Assembly (NCBI RefSeq): GCF_003144405.1
Contig: NZ_PENW01000026.1
Location: 148,391-212,390 of the forward strand
From: Proteus cibi
GTDB taxonomy: Bacteria > Pseudomonadota > Gammaproteobacteria > Enterobacterales > Enterobacteriaceae
Length of the DNA stretch: 64,000 nucleotides
Direction: 5' to 3'
In this document: one piece after another, positions 62,245 through 64,000 of the stretch
Position numbering within the stretch: the stretch's first letter is position 1
Layout: every line of letters begins with the position of its first letter
Translations under genes and position numbers: made by a program
Notes under the pieces: model-generated
What the model was told of the DNA's origin: nothing
Databases searched by the model: none
Seen by the model: the letters and a program-made list of their open reading frames with translations, nothing else

Positions 62245-62283
62245 CTCCGATGCTCGATGTAACCGACCGAGTTATATAATCAA

Positions 62284-63939
62284 TCAGTTATCAATTTCTG
62301 GTGTCTTATTGGTGTCCTGATTTTCTTCCTCTTCCTTTTGTCTGCGTTCCTCTTCCGCTTTCTGTGCTTCTTCCATCTCACGCATTCTCACGTTATAGAT
62401 TGATTGCTCTGGCATCTGTACACGCACGGAAATAAAACGTCCATCAGGGATATCTATCGGATCACCGTCATTGAAGCCGTCAATATCATTACGTGCAAAT
62501 TTAGGTGCGTTAGGGTGAGTTCGGTGATAAGTTTTAACGAGAATCGAACCGTCCTCATTAACAATAGAGTCTACCCAAATAAGAGGCTGTTTATTGACAT
62601 CAAGTGGAATTTCAATACCGCCATCAACACCGCCCCATCCTGCATCAGCATTAAAGCCCAATACACCTTTGATAAGATATTCACCCTGAGCTACTCGAGT
62701 AACCGTAGAGCCTTCTGATTCGTCGTTAGTTGTGAATGTACCGTCAGGATTGATGTTGATTACTGGAGAGGCTTTTTTGATAAAACCTTGCGGGTCTGTG
62801 GTTGTATTTTTGCTTGTCCATGCATAATATTGTGATATTGTTCCATTCATATCCCAATGAACATTAAATGTAAAATCATTAAACGTGAACGCTCCCCAAT
62901 GAGTAGCTCCAGCATAAAACCCAAGCATTCCAACCCCCCACCTTAAGTTACCACCCCCATAAGAGCGGATAAGCTGAGTTTTATCTATAATTTTTGTTGG
63001 CTCAAGAGCATCAGCTAGAGTCGGTTCCCTATTGCCGATACCGTAGTCTCCAACAAGCATAAGAGTACCTGATTTTTTTGGTATCTGTATCCCGTTATAA
63101 CCCGATGCAGAATTTAGTTCGATATTTGTTCCACCAGAATTGTTGGTCGTTAATGATATTGATGTTTTCCCATCTGCTGATTTTGATATTAGCTTCGTTG
63201 TTGCTTCAACTGATGACTTGAACAGTTGAGTTGATGATGAACTTTTATTTGCTAACTCCTGCCAGTTAGAAATATTACCATTCCCCATCCATCTATACGC
63301 AAGCCCCTCTGGAGTTGCCTGAATTTGAGAGTTATTACCCTCACCATTCGCACCACCACCTCTTGTCATGCTCAGTAACGGGTAGTATGAATTGTAGTAA
63401 TTTACAGCATTAGCGCCGTTCGGTGTCGCAAACCCTGTATATTTAATACTGTTAGCATCCTGAGTGTGTTTATCTCCAGTTTCATTTGAGCGACCTAATC
63501 CAAAATCACCAGGAGATAACTTTCTACTGATATCCTCCTGCATCTTCTTAATACTATCTAGTGTAATGACTTCACCATTTGGCATCTCAATTTTTGTTTG
63601 CCCCGTTTCACTCATCCATGAATTCATCGTATCGAGGAAATATTGCGTGTATGCATTTATTGCGACCATTGTTCTTGCTGCATCACTATTATTATCGGGC
63701 TCAGTAATATGAATTGAGAATGTGGTGTTAGTAGTCGTTGCTAATGCAGGTTGTGCTAATACTAATTCAGTATCAGAATTAACGGATTTAATCATGTAGG
63801 GAATATTAGTATTTCCTGATTTAATTAAAATAGTCATTCCAATATTAATGGCTGGATTATTATTTTTAAATTTAGTGCCAGTGCCTTTGACAATAGCAGA
63901 CCCTGACACTGTGTTAACAGTGCCTGTTGTGTATATCAT
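62284..63939 (-). CDS. Phage tail fibre protein
   Basis: 551 aa, GGA upstream of the ATG. The N-terminal 90 residues (TGTVNTVSGSAIVKGTGTKF, read in pieces) resemble the tail-attachment domain of lambdoid and P2-like prophage fibres; DGKTSISLTTNNSGG and GYNGIQIPKKSGTLMLVGD near the middle are typical fibre repeats; the C-terminal stretch SIYNVRMREMEEAQKAEEERR is a charged coiled coil often found at the end of such fibres. It is transcribed towards ssrA and is probably the last late gene of the prophage. No fibre-assembly gene follows. Confidence 0.82.
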   Translation of the reverse strand: MIYTTGTVNTVSGSAIVKGTGTKFKNNNPAINIGMTILIKSGNTNIPYMIKSVNSDTELVLAQPALATTTNTTFSIHITEPDNNSDAARTMVAINAYTQYFLDTMNSWMSETGQTKIEMPNGEVITLDSIKKMQEDISRKLSPGDFGLGRSNETGDKHTQDANSIKYTGFATPNGANAVNYYNSYYPLLSMTRGGGANGEGNNSQIQATPEGLAYRWMGNGNISNWQELANKSSSSTQLFKSSVEATTKLISKSADGKTSISLTTNNSGGTNIELNSASGYNGIQIPKKSGTLMLVGDYGIGNREPTLADALEPTKIIDKTQLIRSYGGGNLRWGVGMLGFYAGATHWGAFTFNDFTFNVHWDMNGTISQYYAWTSKNTTTDPQGFIKKASPVININPDGTFTTNDESEGSTVTRVAQGEYLIKGVLGFNADAGWGGVDGGIEIPLDVNKQPLIWVDSIVNEDGSILVKTYHRTHPNAPKFARNDIDGFNDGDPIDIPDGRFISVRVQMPEQSIYNVRMREMEEAQKAEEERRQKEEEENQDTNKTPEIDN

Positions 63940-63960
63940 TTTATTTATTCCATAGTTTAA

Positions 63961-63999
63961 TTAATTAAAAATAACATCTTGATTGTCAGGAAATACGAT
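63961..63999 (-). CDS. Possible C-terminal end of an upstream phage gene
   Basis: One minus-strand frame is open from the window edge to a TAA at 63963-63961, reading IVFPDNQDVIFN. It ends 21 bases before the tail fibre start, as expected for a preceding baseplate or tail gene, but 12 codons are too few to judge. Confidence 0.3.
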   Translation of the reverse strand: MVFPDNQDVIFN

Positions 64000-64000
64000 T

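Overview
The window is a stretch of enterobacterial chromosome with about 38-40% GC by eye, gene order very close to the 55-59 min region of the Escherichia coli map, and a five-gene chaperone-usher operon that looks like the PMF (pmfACDEF) fimbriae of Proteus mirabilis. I read it as Proteus, most likely P. mirabilis or a near relative. All functional calls come from motif and family recognition by reading; no database was searched.

Layout. 1-4425: 3'-truncated gene for an inner-membrane alpha-2-macroglobulin lipoprotein. 4720-12461: short sseB, pepB and the complete Isc iron-sulfur operon (iscR-iscS-iscU-iscA-hscB-hscA-fdx-iscX, minus strand) with two abutting IscR boxes in front of iscR. 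12462-18273: trmJ and suhB (divergent), an orphan hcaT-type transporter, glyA and hmp (divergent, with PurR- and NsrR-like operators between them). 18373-25166: an unknown membrane protein, then the cluster glrK-qseG-glrR-nadE-glnB. 25167-25856: the small RNA gene glmY with a sigma-54 promoter and three GlrR-type sites. 25857-31484: purL (perfect PurR box) and mltF. 31485-37944: an AT-rich regulatory region and the pmf operon, inserted where E. coli has mltF next to tadA. 37952-46518: tadA, a LysE-type exporter, yfhL, and the lepA-lepB-rnc-era-recO-pdxJ-acpS cluster. 46820-49557: rpoE-rseA-rseB-rseC with a sigma-E-type autoregulatory promoter. 49854-59314: trmN, srmB, grcA (FNR box), ung, grpE (sigma-32 promoter), nadK, recN (two LexA boxes), bamE, rnfH, ratA and smpB. 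59374-59740: ssrA (tmRNA).

From about 59741 to the right edge the character changes. There is an AT-rich gene for a DUF262/DUF1524 (GmrSD-like) protein, a small DNA polymerase III theta (HolE/HOT) homologue, and a phage tail fibre gene read towards ssrA. This looks like one end of a prophage or prophage-derived island using the 3' end of ssrA as attachment site. No integrase lies in the window, so the far end must be outside it.

Many genes work together: Isc proteins build Fe-S clusters under IscR feedback; GlrK/GlrR with QseG drive glmY, which controls glucosamine-6-phosphate synthesis; RpoE/RseABC handle envelope stress, to which BamE and PMF assembly are relevant; SmpB and tmRNA rescue stalled ribosomes. 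The most promising material for something new is the ssrA-proximal island, above all the fused DUF262-DUF1524 protein, a likely stand-alone anti-phage nuclease.
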